From CAZYSK01 sp964649415 (GTDB lineage Bacteria > Chloroflexota > Anaerolineae > B4-G1): a DNA stretch of 31,133 nt. Under the pieces are notes generated by a model. That model ran no database searches, was not told the origin of the DNA, and saw only the letters and a program-made list of their open reading frames with translations. Positions 1 to 7,553 of this stretch are shown in pieces. A program made the position numbers and the translations under genes. How positions within the stretch are numbered: the stretch's first letter is position 1; the number at the start of each line of letters is the position of its first letter. The DNA lies in NCBI GenBank assembly GCA_964649415.1, contig CAZYSK010000068.1, forward strand, positions 1 to 31,133, read 5' to 3'.

Positions 1-798
1 CGCTTCGGCTACCGGCTGGGCGACGGCAAGCTGGTGGACGCCATGGTCCACGACGGGCTGTGGTGTGCGTTTCAGGATCAGCACATGGGCAACGCCGCCG
101 AGTGGATCGCCCGCGAGTACAAGCTGGAGCGGGAGGAACTGGACGAGTACGCCTATAACAGCCAGATGAAGGCCATCGCCGCCATTGACGAGGGCCGCTT
201 CAAAGATGAAATCACCCCCGTCGATGTGCCGCAGCGGAAGGGCCCACCGGTTCTCTTCGACACCGACGAGGTCCCACGACGTGAAACCAGCCTGGAGAAA
301 CTGGCCCGCCTACGGCCTGCCTTTCAGGCTGACGGCATCGTCACCGCCGGCAATTCCCCGGGGATCACCGATGGGGCCGCCGCCACAGTGGTGATGAGCC
401 GGGCCAAGGCGGAGGAACTGGGCATCCAGCCGCTGGCCCGCGTGCTGGCCTACGACCAGGCAGCGGTCGAGCCGATCAAGATATTCACGGCTCCGATCTT
501 CGCCGTTCGGAAGGTGCTGGCCAAGACGGGTACCGGCGTGGATGACTACGATCTGGTCGAGATGAACGAGGCCTTCGCTGCCCAATGCCTGGCCGATGGC
601 CGGGGGCTCGGGCTGGACTGGGAGAAAGTCAACGTCAACGGGGGAGCGATCGCCCTGGGCCACCCCATCGGGTGCTCTGGCGCTCGTGTCTTGGTCACGC
701 TCATCTATGCACTGCGCCACCGTGGTCTGTCGCGGGGCATCGCTACCCTGTGCCTGGGCGGGGGCGAGGCTGTGGCCATGGCTATCGAACTGGAGTGA
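1..798 (+). CDS. Acetyl-CoA acetyltransferase (thiolase), 5'-truncated
   Basis: The reading frame is open from the first base, so this is the C-terminal 265 residues of a thiolase. Family members are about 390-400 residues, so roughly 125-130 residues including the nucleophilic cysteine lie outside the window. Visible landmarks are the NEAFAAQ motif, the GHPIGCSG loop with its catalytic His (codon 221 of the fragment) and the C-terminal CLGGGEA motif with the proton-shuttling Cys (codon 251). Thiolases of this family join two acetyl-CoA to acetoacetyl-CoA or run the reverse reaction. The next gene is a 3-hydroxybutyryl-CoA dehydrogenase on the same strand 82 bp downstream, which fits a short-chain acyl-CoA pathway such as butyrate or hydroxybutyrate metabolism or beta-oxidation. 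The direction of flux cannot be told from sequence. The family call is firm; the substrate chain length is not. Confidence 0.93.
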   Translation, partial: RFGYRLGDGKLVDAMVHDGLWCAFQDQHMGNAAEWIAREYKLEREELDEYAYNSQMKAIAAIDEGRFKDEITPVDVPQRKGPPVLFDTDEVPRRETSLEKLARLRPAFQADGIVTAGNSPGITDGAAATVVMSRAKAEELGIQPLARVLAYDQAAVEPIKIFTAPIFAVRKVLAKTGTGVDDYDLVEMNEAFAAQCLADGRGLGLDWEKVNVNGGAIALGHPIGCSGARVLVTLIYALRHRGLSRGIATLCLGGGEAVAMAIELE

Positions 799-880
799 CA
801 CGTTACAGGTACCACGCACCACGAAACACCTGGCACTTCTCACGTGATCCGTGTTGCGTATTCCGTAAGGAGGATATCAG

Positions 881-1732
881 ATGGACATCAACCACATCGC
901 TGTGATCGGCGCCGGCACCATGGGCAACGGCATCGCCCAGGTCTGTGCCACGTCTGGCTATCGGGTCACCCTCGTCGACGTTGTCCCGGAGCAGTTGGAA
1001 CGGGCGATGGCCGCGATCGAGAGGTCTGTGGGGAAGCTGCACAGCAAGGGGCGCCTGACGGAAGAGCAGCTAGAGGCAGCCCGGACGAACATCACGACCG
1101 CTGGTGAGATCGCTGCCGCTGCCGGTGCGGATCTCGTCGTGGAGGCCGTGGTCGAGGATCTGGTGGTGAAGAAGCAGGTCTTCATCGAACTGGACGCGTG
1201 CATCCGCCCTGAGGTCATCCTGGCGAGCAACACGTCGTCTATCTCGGTCACTGAACTTGGGGCCGTGACAGGCCGCCCGGATCGGGCCATCGGCATGCAT
1301 TTCATGAACCCGGTGCCGCTGATGAAGCTGGTCGAGGTCATCCGCGGGCTTGCCACCTCCGACGAGACGACTGCTACCGTGGTGGCCCTGGCGGAGGGAC
1401 TGGGCAAGACACCGGTCGAGGCCCAGGACTACCCCGGTTTCATCTCCAACCGCATCCTGTGTCCCATGATCAACGAGGCGGTCTACGTGCTGATGGAGGG
1501 AGTGGGCACGCGCAAGGCGATTGACACGGTGATGAAGTTGGGGATGAACCACCCAATGGGGCCATTGACGCTGGCCGACTTGATCGGCCTGGATATCGTG
1601 CTCAACGTGATGGAGGTGTTGCACGCCGGCTTGGGGGACGACAAATACCGCCCCTGTCCGCTGTTGAAGCGCATGGTCGCCGCCGGTCACCTGGGACGCA
1701 AGACCGGAAGGGGATTCTACACCTACGATTGA
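881..1732 (+). CDS. hbd: 3-hydroxybutyryl-CoA dehydrogenase
   Basis: At 283 residues this is the usual length for the short, stand-alone enzyme. It interconverts acetoacetyl-CoA and 3-hydroxybutyryl-CoA with NAD(P)H in the cytoplasm. The N-terminal Rossmann domain opens with VIGAGTMGNG (residues 8-17). Catalytic positions known in the family are all present: Ser119 in ASNTSSIS, His140 in GMHFMNP, Glu152 in KLVEVIRG and Asn190 in GFISNR. The C-terminal helical dimerisation domain follows and ends with the conserved GRKTGRGFY pattern. The start is supported by a strong ribosome binding site, AAGGAGGA, just upstream of ATG 881. It follows the thiolase that makes its substrate, so the pair probably forms an operon. 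The downstream FHA-ABC gene starts 10 bp after the stop and may be co-transcribed by position only. Confidence 0.95.
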   Translation: MDINHIAVIGAGTMGNGIAQVCATSGYRVTLVDVVPEQLERAMAAIERSVGKLHSKGRLTEEQLEAARTNITTAGEIAAAAGADLVVEAVVEDLVVKKQVFIELDACIRPEVILASNTSSISVTELGAVTGRPDRAIGMHFMNPVPLMKLVEVIRGLATSDETTATVVALAEGLGKTPVEAQDYPGFISNRILCPMINEAVYVLMEGVGTRKAIDTVMKLGMNHPMGPLTLADLIGLDIVLNVMEVLHAGLGDDKYRPCPLLKRMVAAGHLGRKTGRGFYTYD

Positions 1733-1742
1733 GGGGGAGTGT

Positions 1743-4520
1743 ATGAGCGAGAATATATGCCCACACTGCCGGACTCCGAACCGGCCAGGAAGCCGCTTCT
1801 GCATCAAGTGCGGCCAAGCACTGGCCGGCAGCCCGGGCGGTGGCACGACCGTTTTCTGCCCGCAGTGCCGGGTGCCGGTGCGTATGGGGGCGCGATTCTG
1901 CCCCACCTGCGGGTATCCATTGAAAGGCATACCCGCGGCCGCCAAGAAAGCCCCATCGGCCGCCGTGGCGACGCTCGTTGTCCGCTGGCCCGGCGGCCAA
2001 ACCGAGGAACACGCGCTCTCGAAACAGGTTGTCTATGTGGGACGCGCTTCCAGCAACGACCTCGTGCTCAACTTCCCTACGGTCTCTTCCCAGCACCTGA
2101 AGCTGGACGTGTCGGCGGGCGGGGTGCGCGTCACAGACTTGAACAGCACCAACGGCACCCAGTTGAACGGCCGGCGAGTCCCTCCCAACGTCGCGCAGCC
2201 CTGGCGACCGGCGGACGTGATCCGTGTAGGCGACCTGCGAGGAAACTCGGTGAGCATGACGCTCAAGGGGCGCGCCGGGGAGGCCCTGCGCACACGCGCG
2301 CTAGGCATGCAAGATCTGGCACAGTTCTCCCGGGTGCTCGTCGGGCGCGACCCGTCCAGCGAACTGCACCTGGACCACCCGGTGATCTCGTGGCATCACG
2401 CGGAGATATTGCGCCAGAACGGGGGGTTTGCGATCCGCGACCTTGGAAGCACCAACGGCACGTTCGTCAACGGCCAGCGAGTGTCCGGCATGGTCCGGCT
2501 GGGCGTCAGCGACGTCATCCAGATCGGCCCGTTCAAACTGGTCTATGACGGCAAAGCACAGGGCCTGGCGAAGTCGATCAGCCAGGGCCACCGCCTGGAC
2601 GCGATAAACCTGGGCCGGCAGGTATCCGGCGGGCGCATGATTCTGACCGATATCTCGCTCTCGGTACAGGCGGGCGAGTTCGTGGCCCTGGTCGGGGGTA
2701 GCGGGGCCGGCAAGAGCACGCTCATGAAGGCTATGAACGGCTTCAATCCGGCCACGCACGGTCAGATGCTGATAGACGGAGAACCCCTGTACCCGAATCT
2801 GGGTGCCTACCGCACGTTGATGGGATACGTGCCGCAGGACGACATCATCCACAAGGAACTGCCAGTGCGCCTGGCGCTGTGGTACGCGGCCAAATTGCGC
2901 TTGCCGGACGCGAGTGCCGGCGAGATCGAACGGCGGATTCAGGACGTGCTGAGCATGGTGGAGATGACCGAGCACGCCGAAAAGCCCGTCAAGGTGCTCA
3001 GCGGCGGTCAGCGCAAGCGGGTGAGCATCGCGGTCGAACTGCTGGCCCAGCCGGATCTGCTCTTCCTGGACGAACCCACGTCAGGCCTCGATCCGGGCCT
3101 GGAGAAGAAAATGATGTACGACTTGAATCTCCTGGCGGATCAAGGGCGGACGGTGATGTTGATCACGCACGCAACGGCTAACATCGAGCAGTGCAACCAC
3201 GTCGCCTTCCTGGTCAATGGATACATGGCATACTACGGCCCACCGCGTGATGCCATCTCCTTCTTCCAGGCCCGCGACTTCGCTGATATCTACCTGAAGC
3301 TATCCGAGGAGGTTAACCCGGCCGCGGGCAAGATGCCGTCCCCCGAGTTGCAACCTTACTACCAGACTGTCCAGGCTCAACAGGCCTCTTCCGACGGCGG
3401 CTCGTCCAGCATGCCGGCGGGCCTGCTCTGGACCGAGCACTTCCGTCACTCACCGCTCTACCAGCAGTTCGTGGCCAGCCGCCTGCCTCAGGCGGACCAG
3501 GTCGCGCAGCCTGGCGCAAGCGCCGCCGCTGGACGGCCCAAACGTGCCCGCGATTCTGTACTGCGCCAGTTGTTGATTCTGGCCCGCCGCCAGTTTGACT
3601 TGATCCGGCACGACCTGCGTACCCTGTTCATCCTGCTGCTCATGATGCCCATCATCGCGTCGCTGTTCATGTTGGTCAGCCATAAGGATGACCTGACGGG
3701 CAAGCAACTGACGCCCGCTCAGATTGAGGCGGAGCTCAAGGAAGAACTGACCGATGCAGAGGTGGACGAGAAGGCGAACTACATGCCCGAGCCCACCGCG
3801 TCACAGCTCCTTACTATGCTGGGCCTGGCCATCACCCAGGCAGGCACGTTTGGTGCGGCCTATGAAATCGTGAAAGAGCGGGCGATCTTCAGGCGAGAAC
3901 GCGCGGTCAATTTGCGCGTTGGGGCCTACGTCGTCTCCAAGGTGTTAGTCCTGGGCTGTTTTGCGGTGATTCAGGTCATCAGTGTGCTGCTCATTATCGG
4001 TCTGAAAGTGGACCTTAGCTTGGATCCGGTTTTCGAGTTCTTCCCATCGGGCACTGCGGAACTGTTTGTGACGTTGCTGCTTGCCGTCCTCGCCAGTATC
4101 ATGCTAGGGCTCTTCGTCTCGGCGGTGGTGCCCACCCAAGACGTTGTGCTCTACGTGATTCTGGTCCAGCTATTTGTCCAGATCATCTTGTCGGGGACCT
4201 TGTTCCCCCTGCCCGACAACCCGGCCCAGAAGCTCGTCATATCCTACTGGACGATGGATGCAATGGGCTCGACAGTGGACGTGCGGAAGTTAAATGATGA
4301 GAGCATCGGGTGCACGGTGGTCGAGGTGCCGCTCCCCGACGGCTCGGGTGTGCAGCGAGAAGTCGTCTGTGACTCGGCTGCGAGGGCGGAGGAAGACCTG
4401 GGGTTGGACTACGAGCACTCAGAGGAGCATCTGCTCTTGGACTGGGCAGCTCTACTGGCACAGACGGTCGTATGGGGCGGGCTGACGATGGTGGTGCAGG
4501 CGCGCAAGAAGTCCGAATGA
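1743..4520 (+). CDS. Zinc ribbon-FHA-FHA-ABC transporter (ABC-2 type) fusion protein
   Basis: This 925-residue protein combines four modules. Two zinc ribbons lie at the N-terminus (Cys6/9/20/23 and Cys39/42/53/56). Two FHA domains follow at about 75-175 and 195-270, each with the GR...S...H...LNSTNGT or LGSTNGT core that binds phosphothreonine. An ABC ATPase spans about 285-510 with Walker A GGSGAGKST (318-326), signature LSGGQ (419-423) and Walker B LLFLDEP. The last third is an ABC-2 membrane domain with about six hydrophobic segments, in the ABCG half-transporter order (ATPase first). The FHA domains suggest that transport or assembly is controlled by a Ser/Thr kinase; a kinase gene lies about 3 kb downstream, but a direct link is inference. 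The substrate is unknown. The start has a G-rich ribosome binding site right after the hbd stop. Confidence 0.93.
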   Translation: MSENICPHCRTPNRPGSRFCIKCGQALAGSPGGGTTVFCPQCRVPVRMGARFCPTCGYPLKGIPAAAKKAPSAAVATLVVRWPGGQTEEHALSKQVVYVGRASSNDLVLNFPTVSSQHLKLDVSAGGVRVTDLNSTNGTQLNGRRVPPNVAQPWRPADVIRVGDLRGNSVSMTLKGRAGEALRTRALGMQDLAQFSRVLVGRDPSSELHLDHPVISWHHAEILRQNGGFAIRDLGSTNGTFVNGQRVSGMVRLGVSDVIQIGPFKLVYDGKAQGLAKSISQGHRLDAINLGRQVSGGRMILTDISLSVQAGEFVALVGGSGAGKSTLMKAMNGFNPATHGQMLIDGEPLYPNLGAYRTLMGYVPQDDIIHKELPVRLALWYAAKLRLPDASAGEIERRIQDVLSMVEMTEHAEKPVKVLSGGQRKRVSIAVELLAQPDLLFLDEPTSGLDPGLEKKMMYDLNLLADQGRTVMLITHATANIEQCNHVAFLVNGYMAYYGPPRDAISFFQARDFADIYLKLSEEVNPAAGKMPSPELQPYYQTVQAQQASSDGGSSSMPAGLLWTEHFRHSPLYQQFVASRLPQADQVAQPGASAAAGRPKRARDSVLRQLLILARRQFDLIRHDLRTLFILLLMMPIIASLFMLVSHKDDLTGKQLTPAQIEAELKEELTDAEVDEKANYMPEPTASQLLTMLGLAITQAGTFGAAYEIVKERAIFRRERAVNLRVGAYVVSKVLVLGCFAVIQVISVLLIIGLKVDLSLDPVFEFFPSGTAELFVTLLLAVLASIMLGLFVSAVVPTQDVVLYVILVQLFVQIILSGTLFPLPDNPAQKLVISYWTMDAMGSTVDVRKLNDESIGCTVVEVPLPDGSGVQREVVCDSAARAEEDLGLDYEHSEEHLLLDWAALLAQTVVWGGLTMVVQARKKSE

Positions 4521-4534
4521 ACTGACGAGGGCAA

Positions 4535-5824
4535 TCAGGAGTCTTGTATTTCTGCAAGCGCAACCACCGCCGGTGGCCAGCCTGCGTGGTAGCGGAGCGC
4601 GGCTTCGAGGTCGGCTCGCGCTCCGCTGCCGTCGCCCTGCGCCAGCCGCGCCATCCCACGCCAGTAGTAGGACTCCTCCAGGTTATTGGTCGTCACCAGT
4701 GTCGCGTCGGCCAGCGCGATGACGTCATCGGTGCGCCCCGTGGCGTGATAGCTCTCGTAGGGGCCGAACTGGTACCACAGCATGCGGTAGGGCAGCCCCA
4801 ACTGCCGCGCCTGATCGTAGGCGGCTGCGGCCTCGGCGTGCCGTCTCAACGAGGTCAGGTTGGAGCCGACGTTGAACCAGGAGAAGGTCACCCAATCGGC
4901 GCTTGTGGCGTAGGCTACGCAGGATTCCGGCGGGTTGGCTGCCTCGCTGCGGGCCACTTCCAGTGCCTGTTCGTACACCGTCGCGGCGTCTAGATCGGGG
5001 CCCAGGACAGATGCGAGTTCTTCCCACCGCTCCGGCGCGTAGACGATCAGGTAGACCCGGTTGAAGACGCGCCACAGCTCGTCCAACTCCTGGTAGCCGA
5101 TGGTCACGTCGGGACCGTGGAGCGAGTCGTACGTGATGAACTGCTGGGCCGAGTCGTCGTAGCCGACGATGAGTCGATAGTGGCCCAGTTGGTCACTGGC
5201 ATCCCGGACATACCAGGTTTCCACGATGGGGGGAAAACCCGCACGAACAAGCGCTTTGAGCTGTTCTACCGTACCGCCAACGCGGACGAGCGCGCCCAAG
5301 CCCAGCCCGCGCGTGTAGCTCTCCATCTCCCACGGGCTGACGTTCTTGTCCTCCGGGTCGGGTTTGAGGGCGGGTGCGACGTCGTACTGAGTCTCGGTCC
5401 GCCCCCAATAGGACAATGCCATCGCCAGCGTGGTCGGCCCGCAGTTGTTCCAACCCTGATGCTCGTGACGTAAGCCTGTCAGCACAAGGCTCACTGGCGG
5501 CGTGGGGGATGGCGTCGCTGTGGGGGCGGGGGAAGCAGTAGGTGGGAGGGGCGAGGACGTGGAGGTGGGAGCAGGTGTGGCCGTGGGGGAGGGAGTGGGG
5601 GGATGTGCAGGTGTGGGGGTGTGGGTGTGTGGAGGTATGGGAGTAAGAACGGGGCTGGGAAGGGTGTCCGGGTGGGGGTTGTGGCGTAAGTCCTGCAGTG
5701 GCTCCGGCAGGTAGTAGGCATAGCGGCCTGGCAACGCTCGGATGAGCTCTGGGGAGACCAGCAGGCCGATCCCCAACAGCACCAACGCCGCGACCAGCGG
5801 AAGGACGTAGCGTGACTTTGACAT
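4535..5824 (-). CDS. Membrane-anchored C39-like cysteine peptidase with C-terminal TPR-like region
   Basis: This 429-residue protein has a short cytoplasmic start, one membrane segment (about residues 7-25) and a Pro/Thr/Ser linker (about 54-110). A Peptidase_C39_2-like domain follows (about 112-265). Its expected catalytic set is visible: Gln123 and Cys128 in HQGWNNCGPTT, His215 in LGHYRLIVGY, and Asp233 in the following strand. The C-terminal 150 residues contain alanine-rich helical repeats like TPRs, for example the stretch ending in YYWRGMARLAQGDGSGA. The protein would act outside the membrane on peptides or as a papain-like processing enzyme; the substrate is unknown. I chose ATG 5824 because the anchor begins there and a promoter places transcription start at this codon. 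The frame stays open for 134 codons further upstream, but those residues are low-complexity Pro/Ser/Arg sequence. It converges with the FHA-ABC gene, 14 bp away. Confidence 0.85.
   Translation of the reverse strand: MSKSRYVLPLVAALVLLGIGLLVSPELIRALPGRYAYYLPEPLQDLRHNPHPDTLPSPVLTPIPPHTHTPTPAHPPTPSPTATPAPTSTSSPLPPTASPAPTATPSPTPPVSLVLTGLRHEHQGWNNCGPTTLAMALSYWGRTETQYDVAPALKPDPEDKNVSPWEMESYTRGLGLGALVRVGGTVEQLKALVRAGFPPIVETWYVRDASDQLGHYRLIVGYDDSAQQFITYDSLHGPDVTIGYQELDELWRVFNRVYLIVYAPERWEELASVLGPDLDAATVYEQALEVARSEAANPPESCVAYATSADWVTFSWFNVGSNLTSLRRHAEAAAAYDQARQLGLPYRMLWYQFGPYESYHATGRTDDVIALADATLVTTNNLEESYYWRGMARLAQGDGSGARADLEAALRYHAGWPPAVVALAEIQDS
5495..5665 (-). repeat. Low-complexity DNA encoding the Pro/Thr linker of the C39-like peptidase
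   Basis: The plus strand here is almost entirely G and T with short GTGGGG and GGTGTG runs. Read on the minus strand it codes for alternating Pro, Thr, Ser and Ala (residues about 54-110 of the peptidase). Such linkers commonly hold an extracellular domain away from the membrane. Slippage during replication is likely to make its length vary between strains. Confidence 0.6.
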
Positions 5825-5830
5825 AGGCTC

Positions 5831-5859
5831 ATCATACCAGAGGTTGGTGTGGGGTACAA
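5831..5859 (-). promoter_or_regulatory. Sigma70-like promoter giving a leaderless transcript of the C39-like peptidase gene
   Basis: On the minus strand a -35 box TTGTAC (5854-5859) is separated by 17 bp from a -10 box TATGAT (5831-5836). Only six bases lie between the -10 box and ATG 5824, so the expected transcription start coincides with the first base of the start codon. No clear Shine-Dalgarno sequence is present, in agreement with leaderless translation. Confidence 0.55.
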
Positions 5860-6002
5860 GGCGGACGGGGTCCGTGCGGGTTGGCCCTGTGCGTGGATGT
5901 GTGGCATACGGTGGGGAGTGGGGGAATGGAGACTGGAGGATGAAGATTGGAGAATAGAGAGCGGAGAATCGAGGGCAGTGGGGGGAGATCGGAGCGCGTG
6001 GG

Positions 6003-7406
6003 ATGGATACTGGCTTGAAACGTGATACGAGGGGCTCGAGGCGCGCGCTCGTATTGGGTGCCGCGTGGTGGCTTCTCTTGTCTGCGGCCGCGCTGGGCGT
6101 GGCCGGATGCCAGCCTGCGCCACGGCGCCTCACGTCTACCTCGACGCCTGCGCCGACTCCGGTGCCAACCGCCCGCCCAACACCTGTACCAACCGTCGGG
6201 ATGGACCTCGCGCCGCAGAATCCCACGGCCCAGTCCGCCTGCGAGATTGAGCGCTTCGCCCGGGTTGCCGAGGAGCCAGGCGAAGCACATCAGGACGATC
6301 CGGGTGCCGCTGCTGCGACCGTCCCCGTCTCAATGCCTACGCCCACGTCGCCACCTGCCGCGACCCTTGCCCCGCCTTCCCCCTCCCCCGAGATCGCCCT
6401 CGCGCGCGGGCCGTATGTCCAGTCGGTCACGCCCCACACGGCCATCGTCGTCTGGGAGACCGACCGGCCCAGCCAGGGAGGGCTGGTCTACGGCGAGACG
6501 GCGGCGTTCGGCTCGCGTGTGGTCAGCCCGGCGATGGGCACACGCCACGCCGTACGCCTCATGGGGCTCGTGCCATACACGGCCTACCACTACCGCGTCG
6601 AAAGCGGCGGCGCGGCCTTGAGCGAGGGCGCGACCTTTCGGACTGCCGCCGGACCGGATCAGACCGAGTTCACATTCGCCGTCCTCGGTGATACGCGCAC
6701 GCAGCACCAGTTCCACGAGGCGGTGGCGGCGCAGATCACCGCACACAAGCCTGACTTCGTGCTGCACACAGGCGACCTGGTGGCGCACGGCAGCGACGGC
6801 GGTGAGTGGGATGCCTTCTTCGAGATAGAGAGGGCGTTCCTGGCTCAAGCGCCCCTTTTTCCTGCGTTGGGCAACCACGAGGAGAACGCCCAGGAGTATT
6901 TCGACCTGTTCGACCTGCCGGGCAACGAGCGCTGGTATGCCTTCGACTACGGCAACGCCCGCTTCGTGTGCTTGCAGGTGGACGGCATCGCGGCTTTCCA
7001 CCCCGGCAGTGAGCAGTATGCCTGGCTCGAGGAGACGTTGGCGGCCAACACGCAGCCCTGGCTCTTCGTCTACTTCCACGTCCCGCCCTACAGCTCGGTG
7101 CAGGACGACCTGGAGGACGACGTGCGCCGGGCGCTCACGCCCCTATTCGCCACATACGGGGTAGACGTCGTCTTCAACGGCCACAAGCACAACTACGAAC
7201 GCAACGAGGTGAACGGCGTAACCTATGTCGTCACAGCCGGGGGCGGCGCGCCGTTGTACGCGATGGAGGAGCGGGAGCCGACGCAAGTTGTGTTCGCGTT
7301 GGCGCACCATTTCGTGCGGGTAGCGATCCACGGCGACCGTCTCCAGGCGACGGCCATTTCTGTCGAGGGGGAGGTGCTCGACGAGTTCGAGCGCAGCGCC
7401 GACTGA
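6003..7406 (+). CDS. Lipoprotein metallophosphoesterase, purple acid phosphatase-like
   Basis: This 467-residue protein begins with a lipoprotein signal peptide ending in VAGC (Cys36), then a Pro/Thr-rich linker to about residue 130. A fibronectin III-like domain of the purple acid phosphatase N-terminal type follows (about 130-220, including TAIVVWETD and YTAYHYRV). The calcineurin-like phosphoesterase domain carries the metal-binding set GDT (Asp230), TGDLV (Asp258), GNHE (Asn291-His292), FHVPPY (His359) and GHKHNYER (His394, His396). It should hydrolyse phosphomonoesters or diesters outside the membrane with a two-metal centre. The purple-iron tyrosine of plant enzymes is not at its expected place (GDLVA rather than GDLSY), so the metal may differ. 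It diverges from the C39-like gene across 178 bp. A G-rich stretch at 5981-5986 is a loose ribosome binding site, so the start is only moderately sure. Confidence 0.88.
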   Translation: MDTGLKRDTRGSRRALVLGAAWWLLLSAAALGVAGCQPAPRRLTSTSTPAPTPVPTARPTPVPTVGMDLAPQNPTAQSACEIERFARVAEEPGEAHQDDPGAAAATVPVSMPTPTSPPAATLAPPSPSPEIALARGPYVQSVTPHTAIVVWETDRPSQGGLVYGETAAFGSRVVSPAMGTRHAVRLMGLVPYTAYHYRVESGGAALSEGATFRTAAGPDQTEFTFAVLGDTRTQHQFHEAVAAQITAHKPDFVLHTGDLVAHGSDGGEWDAFFEIERAFLAQAPLFPALGNHEENAQEYFDLFDLPGNERWYAFDYGNARFVCLQVDGIAAFHPGSEQYAWLEETLAANTQPWLFVYFHVPPYSSVQDDLEDDVRRALTPLFATYGVDVVFNGHKHNYERNEVNGVTYVVTAGGGAPLYAMEEREPTQVVFALAHHFVRVAIHGDRLQATAISVEGEVLDEFERSAD

Positions 7407-7553
7407 TGGCAAAAAGCGCGTGTAGCTATCTCACTTGTGGGATCTTGGGGACTTGTGCGGGACAGTTCCGGCATCAGTTCAAGGGGATCGTGCGGCCGGA
7501 ATCGAGGATACATGGAGCTCTGGGCGCACTGCCCAGGCATCAGGAGGAGGAAA

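Noticed and set aside
5825..6226. Upstream extension of the C39-like peptidase gene by 134 codons
   Set aside because: The added residues are low-complexity Arg/Pro/Ser, precede the membrane anchor, overlap the start of the divergent phosphoesterase gene and run through a promoter.
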